Source: Solilutibacter tolerans (GTDB taxonomy: Bacteria; Pseudomonadota; Gammaproteobacteria; Xanthomonadales; Xanthomonadaceae). From it: a DNA stretch of 64,000 bases. Shown one piece after another: positions 50,386-60,830 of the stretch. The stretch lies in assembly GCF_900155935.1 (NCBI RefSeq), contig NZ_FTLW01000002.1:1-64000 (forward strand), written 5' to 3'. The translations under genes were made by a program, and so were the position numbers. The notes under the pieces were generated by a model. That model made no database searches. It saw nothing but the letters and a program-made list of their open reading frames with translations, and was not told the DNA's origin. How positions within the stretch are numbered: position 1 is the stretch's first letter; the number at the start of each line of letters is the position of its first letter.

Positions 50386-51153
50386 ATGTCGATGATCACC
50401 GTGGACGCAGTGCATGACGCCATATTCGCCGGGGACCTGTTCCTCGAATATCTGCCCACCGTGCGATTGGCCGATGGCCAGTGCGCCGGCTGTGAGGCAC
50501 TGGTGCGCTGGCGCTGCGGCGACGAAATCATCCCGCCGATGGATTTCATCCCACTGATCGAAAACACCCCGGTGTCCGGGCTACTGACTTATTGGGTGAT
50601 CGACACCATGGGCCAGGAGATGGGCGACTGGATGCGTCGCTGTGATGACATCCATGTTGCCGTCAACGTGCCGCCTGAAGTGTTGGGGCGCGGCGGCGTG
50701 GAGTACGCGGGCTACAAGGCCAACCTGCTGTCGGTGCGCAATCGGGTGGTGCTGGAAATCACCGAGCGCGGCGCACCGGACCGGCTGGGCCTGGAGGAAC
50801 TGAAGGAGATCGCCGGTCGCGACGTAATGATCGCGATGGACGATGTCGCGGTGGACGAAAACAACCTGCTGGTCTTGTCGCGCGTGCCGGTGGATGTGAT
50901 CAAGGTGGATCGAGATTTCGTCGCCAGCATCGGGACAGACCGCGCTACCAGGTCGATGGAGCGGCTGGAGGCATTGATCGCGATCGGTCGCCACTTGGTG
51001 GTGGCCGAGGGCGTCGAGCATGCAGCGCAAGCCAAACGCTTGAACGAGATCGGGGTGCAATTCGCGCAAGGGTGGCTGTTCTCCAAGCCGCTGCGCGCCG
51101 AAGCGATGATGGACTGGCATGCCCGCCATGCCGCGGGGCATGCGTTTTACTAA
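50386..51153 (+). CDS. EAL-domain protein with altered loop 6
   Basis: A 255-residue stand-alone EAL protein. Catalytic positions are kept: E37 in CEALVRW, N94 in VNVPP, E124 and E127 in LEITE, D152-D153, K173 in VIKVDRDF, E208/E211 in AEGVE, Q228 in FAQGW. However, the segment after the Asp pair reads DDVAVDENNLLVL rather than DDFGTGYSSL; this loop 6 matters for metal binding and dimer formation. It could therefore be an active phosphodiesterase with changed regulation or a c-di-GMP-binding protein that lacks activity. There is no GGDEF or sensor domain. Confidence 0.88.
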   Translation: MSMITVDAVHDAIFAGDLFLEYLPTVRLADGQCAGCEALVRWRCGDEIIPPMDFIPLIENTPVSGLLTYWVIDTMGQEMGDWMRRCDDIHVAVNVPPEVLGRGGVEYAGYKANLLSVRNRVVLEITERGAPDRLGLEELKEIAGRDVMIAMDDVAVDENNLLVLSRVPVDVIKVDRDFVASIGTDRATRSMERLEALIAIGRHLVVAEGVEHAAQAKRLNEIGVQFAQGWLFSKPLRAEAMMDWHARHAAGHAFY

Positions 51154-51166
51154 GCGCTGAAAACAA

Positions 51167-51194
51167 AACGCCGGGAGGTTGTCCCGGCGTTTTT
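51167..51194. terminator. bidirectional rho-independent terminator
   Basis: ACGCCGGGA and TCCCGGCGT around GGTTG, A-rich before and TTTT after. It serves the EAL gene (plus) and the carboxypeptidase gene that ends at 51206 (minus). Confidence 0.85.
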
Positions 51195-51205
51195 GTATCA
51201 GCGGA

Positions 51206-52411
51206 TTACATCGAATCCCACCACATCATGATTTCGTGCCACAGGCGCTTGAAGAAGCCGGCTTCCTCCACCGCCTCCATCGCAACCAGCGGCGCGCTGG
51301 CGATTTCCTTGCCATCAAGCGTCACCTTGACCGTGCCGATCTTCTGGCCCTTGGTGATCGGTGCAACCAGGGTCTTAGGCACGTCCATCGACGACTTCAT
51401 CTGCGGGTAGCGGCCACGCGGCATGCTGACGATCAACGGCTGGGCCACGCCCAGGTTCACTTCATTGACCTTGCCCTTCCACACGCGTTGCGTGGCGACG
51501 GACTTGTTGGCGTCGTACAGGCGGTGGCTTTCATAGAAGCGGAAGCCCCAATTGAGCAGCGCCTGCGAATCCACAGCGCGTTGCTCTTCGCTGCTGCCGC
51601 CCAGCACCACGCTGATCAGGCGCTGGTCGCCACGCTTGGCCGATGCCATCAGGCAATAACCCGCGCCCGAGTGGTGACCGGTCTTGATGCCATCGACCGA
51701 GTTGTCGCGCCACAACAGCAGATTGCGGTTGGGCTGGGTGATCGGGCCGACGGTGAATTCCTTCAGCTTGTTGTACGAATACGCCTCGGGGAATTCGCGG
51801 ATCAACGCGCGGCCCAACAACGCCAGATCGCGCGCCGACGACAGGTGGCCCGGCGCGGACAAACCGGTGGCATTGGCAAAATGCGAATTTTTCATGCCGA
51901 TGCGCTGTGCGTAGCTGTTCATCAGCGAAGCGAATGCTTCCTCGCTGCCGGCAACGTGCTCCGCCAATGCAATCGCGGCATCGTTGCCGGACTGCACCAC
52001 CATCCCTTTCTCCATCTGCAGCAGCGGCGCGGTCTTGTTGACCTCGAAACCGCTGTAGCTGCCATCGGTGCCGGCGCCGCCAGTACGCCAGGCGTTCTCG
52101 CTCATCATCACCGGGTCGTCGGGCTTCAGCTTGCCCTTGGCAAGCTCAGCCGCGATCACGTAGCTGGTCATCACCTTGGTGATGCTGGCCGGCTCGAGTT
52201 GCGTGTCGATGTTCTCGCCCGCCAGCACCTGGCCGGTCGCCGCATCCATCAAGATCCATGCCTTCGACACCTTCGGCACCGGGGCCGGCGGAATCGGCAG
52301 CTCGCCACTCGCAACCGCGGAAGGCGGTGGCGGCGTGTTCGGGGTTTGGGCGATGGCCAAGCCCACAAACGCGGTGGCGAGGGCGACGGGGAGCAGCAGG
52401 GTATGTTTCAT
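51206..52411 (-). CDS. D-alanyl-D-alanine carboxypeptidase (PBP5/6 class)
   Basis: The start at 52411 (MKHTLLLPVALATAFVGLAI) gives a signal peptide. The 401-residue mature enzyme has the S-x-x-K motif EPASITKVM (S76, K79), the S-x-N motif VVQSGNDAAI (S141, N143) and GIKTGHHSGAG (K243, T244, G245). The C-terminal domain (residues 280 on) and the end FFKRLWHEIMMWWDSM, an amphipathic membrane anchor, match DacA/DacC proteins. It removes the terminal D-Ala of pentapeptide at the inner membrane outer face. It lies 55 bp after rlpA in the cell-wall gene run. Confidence 0.95.
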   Translation of the reverse strand: MKHTLLLPVALATAFVGLAIAQTPNTPPPPSAVASGELPIPPAPVPKVSKAWILMDAATGQVLAGENIDTQLEPASITKVMTSYVIAAELAKGKLKPDDPVMMSENAWRTGGAGTDGSYSGFEVNKTAPLLQMEKGMVVQSGNDAAIALAEHVAGSEEAFASLMNSYAQRIGMKNSHFANATGLSAPGHLSSARDLALLGRALIREFPEAYSYNKLKEFTVGPITQPNRNLLLWRDNSVDGIKTGHHSGAGYCLMASAKRGDQRLISVVLGGSSEEQRAVDSQALLNWGFRFYESHRLYDANKSVATQRVWKGKVNEVNLGVAQPLIVSMPRGRYPQMKSSMDVPKTLVAPITKGQKIGTVKVTLDGKEIASAPLVAMEAVEEAGFFKRLWHEIMMWWDSM

Positions 52412-52465
52412 CGTTGGAAATTTCTCTCGGCCGCGCACGGCGGCTAGTGGTTCGAAAAGGTAAGT

Positions 52466-53785
52466 TTATTCGCGTACGACGGCGGGCTGGCCAAAACCCA
52501 GCCCAGCGATCCGCGAGGCGAGCGGCGACACTGCATTTTCGGCCAACGGGCCAACACGCAGGCGCCAGATGCGCTTGCCGCCGACAGTGGCATCCTGCAG
52601 TCGCGCGCCGGGCACGCCTGCGTTGCGCAACATCGCCAAGGCACGCTCGGCGTTGGCCGGGCTGGCAAAACTGGCGACTTGCAGCTGCACGCCGCCGGAC
52701 TGCGTCGGATAGGTTTGCGCTGGCACCGCATGATCCGCCGGTTGCGGCATGACCATCGCATTGGAGCGCGATGCCGGCACATTGCTCGCGGCCGTCGCTG
52801 CCAGTGGAGCGGACTGGATCGCAGGCGGTGTCTGCGCGGGTACTTGCTGCGGCTGCGGATCGGGCTTGCCCGGCTTGCCGGTGGCCACGCGCACGCGACG
52901 CGCACGCATCCATGCATCGAACTCGGCCGCCGTCATCACGCGAGCGTCTTGCTGCATATCGAAGCGATAGTCACCCGATTCCGACGCTGCATTGCCAAGC
53001 GCCACGCCACCCGGCGCATTCTGCGTTGCGACTTGCTGTGCCAGCACAGCCTCGGCCTTGGAGTCGTTGGGCGTGGTCTGCGCAGCAGCCACCAAACGCC
53101 CCACTTGCGCCTGCTCGCCCGGCGTCAATGCACGCACTTCGACATTCGCCGTGCCACGTTCCCGATAGCCCAGCTTGACGGCGGCGGCGTAGCTCAAATC
53201 GATCAAGCGGCCGGAGTGGAACGGCCCACGATCATTGACGCGCACCACGACCGACTTGCCGTTGTCCAGATTGGTCACGCGCGCATAGCTCGGCAGCGGC
53301 AGGCTGCGATGCGCGGCGGTGAAAGCATACATGTCGTACACCTCCTGGTTGGAGGTGCGACGGCCGTGGAACTTGTTGCCGTAATACGACGCCTTGCCAC
53401 GCTCCACATAGCCATGCGGGCGGTCGAGCACCGTGTACGACTTGCCCAGCACCTTATAGGGCGAACGATTGCCGTAGCGCGATCGCGGCTCCTCGCGCAC
53501 TTCGGGTTCCGGGATCGCATCGACGTTGGGTATGTAGCTGGGCACCGTGTCGGCGACGCCCGGCGCATACAAACCACCCGCCACGTAATTGCCGCGTTTG
53601 GAGGTGTCTTCTTGCGCGGGCGCATACGGAGAAACTTTTCCGGCGCTGGGCTTCGGCGTGTTGGTCGATGCCGCTTCGCTAGGCTTTGGGGCTTCCTTGG
53701 GCGCCGTGGTTTTCTTGGGTGCCGTGCCGCAAGCCGCCAGCGCCAGGCTGATGGCCGCCAGCGGCAACAGCCGCGGCAAGCTCAT
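52466..53785 (-). CDS. rlpA: septal ring lytic transglycosylase RlpA
   Basis: A 439-residue lipoprotein (MSLPRLLPLAAISLALAAC, lipobox LAAC). The DPBB fold is at about residues 125-225: VERGKASYYGNKFHGRRTSNQEVYDMYAFTAAHRSLPLPS and VVRVNDRGPFHSGRLIDLSYAAA. A long linker leads to a C-terminal SPOR domain (YPTQSGGVQLQVASFASPANAERALAML to the end), which binds denuded septal glycan. It shares 4 bp with mltB. RlpA cleaves naked glycan during cell separation. Confidence 0.95.
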   Translation of the reverse strand: MSLPRLLPLAAISLALAACGTAPKKTTAPKEAPKPSEAASTNTPKPSAGKVSPYAPAQEDTSKRGNYVAGGLYAPGVADTVPSYIPNVDAIPEPEVREEPRSRYGNRSPYKVLGKSYTVLDRPHGYVERGKASYYGNKFHGRRTSNQEVYDMYAFTAAHRSLPLPSYARVTNLDNGKSVVVRVNDRGPFHSGRLIDLSYAAAVKLGYRERGTANVEVRALTPGEQAQVGRLVAAAQTTPNDSKAEAVLAQQVATQNAPGGVALGNAASESGDYRFDMQQDARVMTAAEFDAWMRARRVRVATGKPGKPDPQPQQVPAQTPPAIQSAPLAATAASNVPASRSNAMVMPQPADHAVPAQTYPTQSGGVQLQVASFASPANAERALAMLRNAGVPGARLQDATVGGKRIWRLRVGPLAENAVSPLASRIAGLGFGQPAVVRE

Positions 53786-54885
53786 CGACCGTCAACCCCG
53801 GCGCGAATCGCCTGCGCCAGCTGATGCACCGCCAGCGAATACATCGGCGAACGGTTGTAACGGGTGATGACGAAGAAATTGCCGTAGCCGAGCCAATACT
53901 CGCGGCCGGCATCGCCTTCGAAATTGATCACGGTTGCGCCTTCGCGCACCGGCTGGCCGCGCATCGGGCGGTAGCCCTTGGCCTCGATCGCCGAAAGCGT
54001 GTGCACCGGATCGATTTTCTCCGGCGTCCACTCGGGCATGTTCGGGTCTTTCTCGGCGCGCGCGACCACGGGCTCGCCGCGCTTCCAACCGTGCACGACA
54101 AAATAGTTGGCGATGGATGCAAACACGTCGGGCTTGTGCGTCAGCAAATCACGGCGGCCGTCGCCATCCCCATCCTTCGCCCACAGGCGATAGCTGGACG
54201 GCATGAACTGGCCCATGCCCATCGCGCCGGCATAGCTGCCCTTGAGCTGGGTGATGTCGAGTTGCGGCTCGGCCTTCTGCAGCGCGAACAACTGCGCCAG
54301 CTCGCCCGCGAAGAACGGCGCGCGACGCGGGTAATAGAACGCCAAGGTGTAGATCGCATCCAGCACGCGATAGCTGCCCATGTTGCGACCAAACTGCGTT
54401 TCCACGCCGATGATCGCGACGATGTATTCGGCAGGCACGCCGGTCTCGGCGGCCACCTTGTCGAGCGCCGCACGATTTTCGCGATAGAACGCCACACCGC
54501 CATTGATGCGCGCATCGTTCATGAAGATCGGACGATAGTCCTTCCATGGACGCACGGCTTCGGCAGGGCGCGACATGATGTCGACGATGCGCTGCTGGAA
54601 CTGCGCCTGATCCAGCGCCTGGCGGATATGGGCTGGATCGATGCCGTAAGTGCGGGCGGTGTAGTCGATGAAAGCCGCTTGGCGCTGCGCCAGCGGGATT
54701 GACGGATCGGTCACCGATTCCGGCGCGCTCGGCCGCTCGGCCGGCTGCGATGGAATCGGCACGTTGGCCGTCGGCGCGGTCGCCGGCTTGGGCGTCGAGG
54801 CTGAGGGGGGAGCTTCGGGCGCCTTGGTCGCGCAGGCGGCCAAGACGAGCATCAATGCTGCGAGGGGAAGAGTGCGTCGAATCAT
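53782..54885 (-). CDS. mltB: membrane-bound lytic transglycosylase B
   Basis: A 367-residue lipoprotein (IRRTLPLAALMLVLAAC). MltB motifs: FIDYTARTYGIDPAHIRQAL, YIVAIIGVETQFGRNMGSY with the catalytic Glu in VETQFG, FYPRRAPFFAGELAQLF, LKGSYAGAMGMGQFMPSSY, and DGDGRRDLLTHKPDVFASIANYFVVHGW. A Pro/Ala-rich linker precedes the catalytic part. It cuts glycan strands to 1,6-anhydro ends. It is followed, with an ATGA overlap, by rlpA. Confidence 0.95.
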   Translation of the reverse strand: MIRRTLPLAALMLVLAACATKAPEAPPSASTPKPATAPTANVPIPSQPAERPSAPESVTDPSIPLAQRQAAFIDYTARTYGIDPAHIRQALDQAQFQQRIVDIMSRPAEAVRPWKDYRPIFMNDARINGGVAFYRENRAALDKVAAETGVPAEYIVAIIGVETQFGRNMGSYRVLDAIYTLAFYYPRRAPFFAGELAQLFALQKAEPQLDITQLKGSYAGAMGMGQFMPSSYRLWAKDGDGDGRRDLLTHKPDVFASIANYFVVHGWKRGEPVVARAEKDPNMPEWTPEKIDPVHTLSAIEAKGYRPMRGQPVREGATVINFEGDAGREYWLGYGNFFVITRYNRSPMYSLAVHQLAQAIRAGVDGR

Positions 54886-54967
54886 CGCCCGGAGGTTATC
54901 ACGCGCTCATCACACTGCCGAGTCGCTATCGCACAGCAAGTTCAGCCTGCTGCCAGTTTCGCGGGAT

Positions 54968-56080
54968 TTACATCCCGCCGCGACGCCCATGCGCACCCGC
55001 TGACATCACCAAGCCCATCCCGGCCAGCAAGGCAACTGCCGAGGTGCCGCCATAGGAGATGAAAGGCATTGGCACGCCGACCACCGGCAACAACCCAGAG
55101 ATCATCGCGCCATTCACAGCGACATAGGCGAACAACGCCATGCCAAGCGTGCCAGCGACGATGCGCGACCAGCCCTCGCGCGCTTCGGCGGCGATCCACA
55201 GGCAGCGACCAATGATGAAGAGATACAGCGTGAGCACCACCATCACCCCGACCCAGCCAAATTCTTCGGACAGCACCGAAAACGCGAAGTCAGTGGTGTG
55301 CTCGGGCAGGTAATCCAGATGCGATTGGCTGCCCTGCCCCCACCCCTTGCCGAACCAGCCACCAGAACCAATCGCGATCTTCGACTGCATCAGGTTCCAG
55401 CCTTCGCCCAGCGGATCGTTTTCGGGGTTGAGGAAGGTCATGATGCGACCCTTCTGATAAGGGCGCAGCAACCAGAACCAGGCAATCGGCGCAATAGCAA
55501 CGACGCCTGCGATGCCAGCACCAAACCACCACCACGGCAAACCGACCAGGAACAGCGCGAATACGCCGGTGGCCATCACCAGCATCGCGGTACCGAAGTC
55601 CTTCTGCAGAAGAATCAACGCAACGGGCAGCGCGATGATCGCAAGCGCCGTCACCGATGTCGGGAAGCGCGGCGGCAGCACCGAGCGGTCCAGGTACCAG
55701 GCCAGCATCATCGGCAAGGACAGTTTCATCAACTCCGATGGCTGGAAGTAGAACACGCCCAGATTGATCCAGTGTCCGCCATGACGGCCTGTACCGATGA
55801 ACAACACCGCGATCAATGGCAACAAGGAGAGCGCGTAAGCGGCCGGCGAGATAGCGCGCAGGGTTTGCGGGGTGATCCGCGAAATCGCCCACATCGCCAC
55901 CAGGCCAATCGCGAAGCGCGCGCCCTGCCGCAGGACGAAATCCATGCCGTCGCCGCCCGCGCTGTACATCACCACCAAGCTCACCGCCATCAGGCCGATC
56001 AATGCGCCCAGCAAAGGCAGGTCGACCGTGCGCAACATGCGCATCACGACATCGGTAAGCCAACGCAGCAAGGGGTTCAT
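54968..56080 (-). CDS. rodA: SEDS peptidoglycan glycosyltransferase RodA
   Basis: A 370-residue membrane protein with ten transmembrane segments. SEDS features: INLGVFYFQPSELMKLSLPMMLAWYLDR with the conserved FQPSE, LPVALILLQKDFGTAMLVMATGVFALFL with the catalytic Asp (QKDFGT), QSHLDYLPEHTTDFAFSVLSEEFGWVG, and VVGVPMPFISYGGTSAVALLAGMGL. It polymerises glycan together with PBP2, its upstream neighbour, with which it shares 4 bp. This is the elongasome. Confidence 0.97.
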   Translation of the reverse strand: MNPLLRWLTDVVMRMLRTVDLPLLGALIGLMAVSLVVMYSAGGDGMDFVLRQGARFAIGLVAMWAISRITPQTLRAISPAAYALSLLPLIAVLFIGTGRHGGHWINLGVFYFQPSELMKLSLPMMLAWYLDRSVLPPRFPTSVTALAIIALPVALILLQKDFGTAMLVMATGVFALFLVGLPWWWFGAGIAGVVAIAPIAWFWLLRPYQKGRIMTFLNPENDPLGEGWNLMQSKIAIGSGGWFGKGWGQGSQSHLDYLPEHTTDFAFSVLSEEFGWVGVMVVLTLYLFIIGRCLWIAAEAREGWSRIVAGTLGMALFAYVAVNGAMISGLLPVVGVPMPFISYGGTSAVALLAGMGLVMSAGAHGRRGGM

Positions 56081-58029
56081 GGCGTTGCTTCCGGCGCACT
56101 GGTGGCCGACGCGACTGGCTGCGCTGGCGGTTGCTGCGATGCGGGTATGCTGGAGTCACGTGTGGTATCAGCCTGCACACCTTCCGGCAATTTGCCGCTG
56201 ATCCATGCATCCAGGATCTTGCGCGCGATAGGCGCCGCCGTGGACGCACCATAACCACCGCCTTCAACCGCGACGGCTATCGCGATGGTCGGGTCGTAGG
56301 CCGGCGCATACGCGATGAACAACGCACGGTGACGAAGATGCATCGGCAAGCTTTTGGGGTTGATCGCACCCTGCCCGTGCCGCCGACTAACCACCTGCGC
56401 GGTACCGGTCTTGCTGGCGATCAGGTAATCCAGCCCGTAGCGGATATTGGTCGCAGTGCCGGGGCCGTGCACGGTGGCCACCATGCCTTCGCGCACGGCC
56501 TCCAGATGCGCAGGACTGTCACTGATGCGCGAGGGCTCGGGTTGCGGCGTCGCAAGCCAGGGCGCCTCGAAACCCTTGCGCGTGTCCTTCACCAAGTGCG
56601 GGCGACGCAAGAAGCCGCCATTGCCCATGGCTGCGGTCGCTTGCACCAATTGCAAGGTTGTCGCCTTCCAATAGCCTTGGCCGATGCCGCTTATCACCGT
56701 GTCGCCGGTATACCAACGCCCTTGTTTGGGTGCGTTCTTGGCCTTCCACGCAGGCGATGGCAGGATGCCGCCGATCTCGCCCGACAAGTCCACGCCGGTC
56801 GGTTTGCCGAAGCCATAGCGGTCCATGTAGTAATCGAACTTGTCGATCCCCATGTCCATCGCCAGCTGGTAGTAATACGTGTTGACCGATTCGTAGATCG
56901 ATTTGCGCAGGTCCGTCCAACCATGATGCAAGTCGCCGTAGCCGCGACGCTGGCCGGGCAGGTAGAACATGCCTTTGGACATCACCCTGTCCTCGGGTGT
57001 GCGGATGCCACTATCCAAACCAGCCAGCGCGAGCAGCGGCTTGATGGTCGAGCCCGGCGCCACGCCGCCGAGCACTGCGCGATTGAACTGCGGCCGCGAC
57101 GGGTTCTCGTTGAGCGCCTTGTAATCGGCGTGCGAGATGCCGTTGACGAAAAGATTGGGGTCGTAGGCAGGCAAGCTGACCAACCCCAGAATTTCGCCCG
57201 TGCGCGGATCGACCGCCACGGCGGTGCCTTCCAGCTCGCCAAACGCGGCGACCATCGCGCGCTGCAAGTCGATGTCGATGGACAGGCGCAGATCGGTACC
57301 GGGCGTCGCGGGCACCACACCCAAGGTGCGGATCGCGCGGCCATCGGAATTGGTCTCGATGCGCTCGAAGCCCACGCTGCCGCGCAGGGCGTCCTCGTAA
57401 TAACGCTCCAGCCCCGTCTTGCCTATATGGCTGAACGCCGCCGCCGTTTCATCCAACCGCTCGCGGTCGCGCACATCGACGCGACCGACGTAGCCGATCA
57501 CATGCGCGAACAAATCACCATAGGGATAGACGCGACTGAAGTACGGCACCAAATCAACCCCGGGATAACGCCAACGATCCACTGCGAATCGTGCGATCTC
57601 ATCCTCGGTCAGGCGCAACTTCAACGTGATCGGGCGATGCCTGCGCGCGGACTTGCGCGCTTCGGCGAACGCTTCCAGGTCTTCAGGCGTGAATGCGATC
57701 AGCTTTGACATCCGCGCCAGTACTTCGTCCAAATCACCGGCGCGATCGGGCGTGACATCCAGACGAAAGGCCGGGATGTTGTCCGCCAGGATGCGCCCCT
57801 TGCGGTCATAGATCAGTCCGCGCCCCGGCACGATGGGCCGCGGCTTGATGCGGTTGGCTTCGGCCTGCGCCGCAAAGCGCTCATGCTGCACTACCTGCAA
57901 GCGGAAATACCACGCCGCCAAACCCAGCAAACTGGCCGCGACGATGATGAAACCCAACACCGCACGGCGACGGAATTGCTCGGCCTCCAACGCGCGATTC
58001 TTCACCCAGCGGCGGCTACCCCTCCACAT
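56077..58029 (-). CDS. mrdA: penicillin-binding protein 2
   Basis: A 650-residue class B PBP. One transmembrane helix near the N-terminus (AVLGFIIVAASLLGLAAWYF), then the pedestal domain (QAEANRIKPRPIVPGRGLIYDRKG), and the transpeptidase domain with GGVAPGSTIKPLLAL (nucleophile S327), then SVNT and SKTGTAQVV (the KTG motif in ASKTGTAQV). The C-terminal 30 residues are Ala/Pro-rich. It cross-links peptidoglycan with RodA. It overlaps rodA by 4 bp and lies 3 bp after mreD. Confidence 0.97.
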   Translation of the reverse strand: MWRGSRRWVKNRALEAEQFRRRAVLGFIIVAASLLGLAAWYFRLQVVQHERFAAQAEANRIKPRPIVPGRGLIYDRKGRILADNIPAFRLDVTPDRAGDLDEVLARMSKLIAFTPEDLEAFAEARKSARRHRPITLKLRLTEDEIARFAVDRWRYPGVDLVPYFSRVYPYGDLFAHVIGYVGRVDVRDRERLDETAAAFSHIGKTGLERYYEDALRGSVGFERIETNSDGRAIRTLGVVPATPGTDLRLSIDIDLQRAMVAAFGELEGTAVAVDPRTGEILGLVSLPAYDPNLFVNGISHADYKALNENPSRPQFNRAVLGGVAPGSTIKPLLALAGLDSGIRTPEDRVMSKGMFYLPGQRRGYGDLHHGWTDLRKSIYESVNTYYYQLAMDMGIDKFDYYMDRYGFGKPTGVDLSGEIGGILPSPAWKAKNAPKQGRWYTGDTVISGIGQGYWKATTLQLVQATAAMGNGGFLRRPHLVKDTRKGFEAPWLATPQPEPSRISDSPAHLEAVREGMVATVHGPGTATNIRYGLDYLIASKTGTAQVVSRRHGQGAINPKSLPMHLRHRALFIAYAPAYDPTIAIAVAVEGGGYGASTAAPIARKILDAWISGKLPEGVQADTTRDSSIPASQQPPAQPVASATSAPEATP

Positions 58030-58032
58030 CGC

Positions 58033-58518
58033 CTAGCCCCGTCGGCGGCCATGCCGCAGTGCATCCAGCATCACAAACACCGGGCCCCACATCAGTGCAC
58101 CGGTCAGCGGCGAAAGCCAGTACATCGCATCGGCCTGCGGCGCACTCACCAGCACATGCACGATGGCAGAGACGATACGGTCGTTGACCAGCAATCCACC
58201 CATCACCAAAGCCTGCTGCCAGACCGGGAAAAAGCGCAGTCGCGTACGGAAACGATCCAGGATGAAAGCGAGGATCACCATCCGCAGCGCTTGCTCACCC
58301 AGAATCGCGCCCTGGGCGATATCGGCGATCAAGCCAGCCATGAAGGCAAAGCCAAGGCCTGCACGATCCGGATTTTCCAGCACCCAATACGCCACTACCA
58401 ACGCCAGCCAATACGGTCGCAATGGCGCCAGGGTTTCCGGCAACGGCAGCAGCGCCAGCAACACCGCCAACACGACGCTGGCAAACATCCAGCCATAGCC
58501 GGTTTGCCCACGTTTCAT
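58033..58518 (-). CDS. mreD: rod-shape protein MreD
   Basis: A 161-residue protein with five hydrophobic segments (GWMFASVVLAVLLALLPLPETLAPLRPYWLALVVAYWVLENPDRAGLGFAFMAGLIADIAQGAILGEQALRM, cited by its start and end). The motif GLGFAFMAGLIADIAQGAILGEQ is the MreD signature. It shares 4 bp with mreC and 3 bp separate it from mrdA. It links MreC and the elongasome to the membrane. Confidence 0.95.
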   Translation of the reverse strand: MKRGQTGYGWMFASVVLAVLLALLPLPETLAPLRPYWLALVVAYWVLENPDRAGLGFAFMAGLIADIAQGAILGEQALRMVILAFILDRFRTRLRFFPVWQQALVMGGLLVNDRIVSAIVHVLVSAPQADAMYWLSPLTGALMWGPVFVMLDALRHGRRRG

Positions 58519-59528
58519 CGGGCAGGTTCCGTGGTTGGGGGTTGCACAGATGTGGTGTTGGGAGATGCGATGTCCCTGGCTGCATTCGAAGCTGATGAAG
58601 CCGGTGCAGCAGTCGGTGCAGATGTCGGCACCGACGTCGGCTGTGCCGCGCTCGTTGTTGTATCAACAGGAGGCGATGTCACCGGCGGCAGCGGTTTGCG
58701 CACTTCGCGCAGCAACAGGACTTCGCGGCCTCGGTCCAAACCCGCCGCTGGCTGCAGCACCCCGGTCAGGAAGGCGCGGCTGTCATCCGCCCGCAGCGAT
58801 TCGACAGTACCCACCTTGAAGCCGGGTGGAAAGCGGCCGCCCAAACCGGAGGTCTGCACAACATCCCCCACCCGAATATCCGCCGTGCGCGCGACATTGG
58901 CCAGCGAGATGCCATCGCCTCGCCCATAGGCCACCAAGCGCACCCCACTGCGCGCGACTTCGACGGGCACCGCGTGATCGGGGTCGGTCAGGAGCAACAC
59001 GGTCGACGTGCCGGGCTGTACGGCAATCACCTGGCCCAGCAGGCCGCCGGCATCCAGCACCATTTGCCCCATGCGCACGCCTTGATTGCTGCCTGCATCC
59101 AACACCAATCGCTGGCGGGTCGGGTCAAGGTCGATGTCGAGGATCGGCGCCAACTGGACCTCCAACCCGCCCTGCTCGGCCACGCCCAGCATCGCCCGCA
59201 AGCGTGCGTTCTCGGTCGCGGCCGATTCCAGCCGCGCCACTTGCGCGCCGGACATCAGCAAGGCGTTGCGCAATACACGGTTGTCATTCGCCAACTGCCC
59301 ACGCGTCACCGCATCACTACGGACCTTTTCGCCCAGGCGTGCCGGCAGACCGGCCACCTGCCAGAGCGGCTGCACCAATAAAGTTGATGCCTGGCGGATC
59401 TGCTTCAACCACCCCAGACGCTGATCGAGGAACACCAAGGACAGGGCCAGCGCCAGATAGCCCAGCAGGCGCAGGCTGCCGGCAATGTCTTGCGGACGGG
59501 AAGCGGGGGATCCTGCGTACGGCGGCAC
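58515..59528 (-). CDS. mreC: rod-shape protein MreC
   Basis: A 337-residue protein starting with GTG (MPPYAGSPASRPQDIAG). It has one N-terminal transmembrane helix (LRLLGYLALALSLVFLDQRLG), a coiled coil (residues 75-110: LANDNRVLRNALLMSGAQVARLESAATENARLRAMLG), and the periplasmic beta domain with VLDAGSNQGVRMGQMVLDAGGLLGQVIAV and VQTSGLGGRFPPGFKVGTV. The tail of 60 residues is Thr/Ser/Pro/Ala-rich. It spans the periplasm and organises the elongasome. It lies 102 bp after mreB. Confidence 0.95.
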   Translation of the reverse strand: MPPYAGSPASRPQDIAGSLRLLGYLALALSLVFLDQRLGWLKQIRQASTLLVQPLWQVAGLPARLGEKVRSDAVTRGQLANDNRVLRNALLMSGAQVARLESAATENARLRAMLGVAEQGGLEVQLAPILDIDLDPTRQRLVLDAGSNQGVRMGQMVLDAGGLLGQVIAVQPGTSTVLLLTDPDHAVPVEVARSGVRLVAYGRGDGISLANVARTADIRVGDVVQTSGLGGRFPPGFKVGTVESLRADDSRAFLTGVLQPAAGLDRGREVLLLREVRKPLPPVTSPPVDTTTSAAQPTSVPTSAPTAAPASSASNAARDIASPNTTSVQPPTTEPAR

Positions 59529-59603
59529 GGTCTAGGTCTGGTCCGGTTCGGCGGATGGAAGGGGCGGGTGATCGAGCTGCGCGACCCGCCCCAGGGGCCG
59601 CGC

Positions 59604-59622
59604 GGCCCGCACAAGGCGGGCC
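59604..59622 (-). terminator. GC-rich hairpin between mreB and mreC
   Basis: GGCCCGC and GCGGGCC around ACAAG, about 10 bp beyond the mreB stop on the minus strand. There is no T run after it, so it may act as an attenuator that keeps MreB in excess over MreC. Confidence 0.45.
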
Positions 59623-59630
59623 GTTATGGG

Positions 59631-60724
<1,094 letters not shown>

Positions 60725-60830
60725 GAAAATCAGCCGCCTCGGCGTTCCGGAATCGTTATTTATTACCGCTTTTCGTGGCCTCGTTGGCCCACACGGGCTA
60801 CCCTATGCCGATCTTCGACGAGCAGCACCC

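Noticed and set aside
56131-57708. Plus-strand frame of 525 codons opposite mrdA
   Set aside because: Shadow of the PBP2 gene with no start signal or motif.
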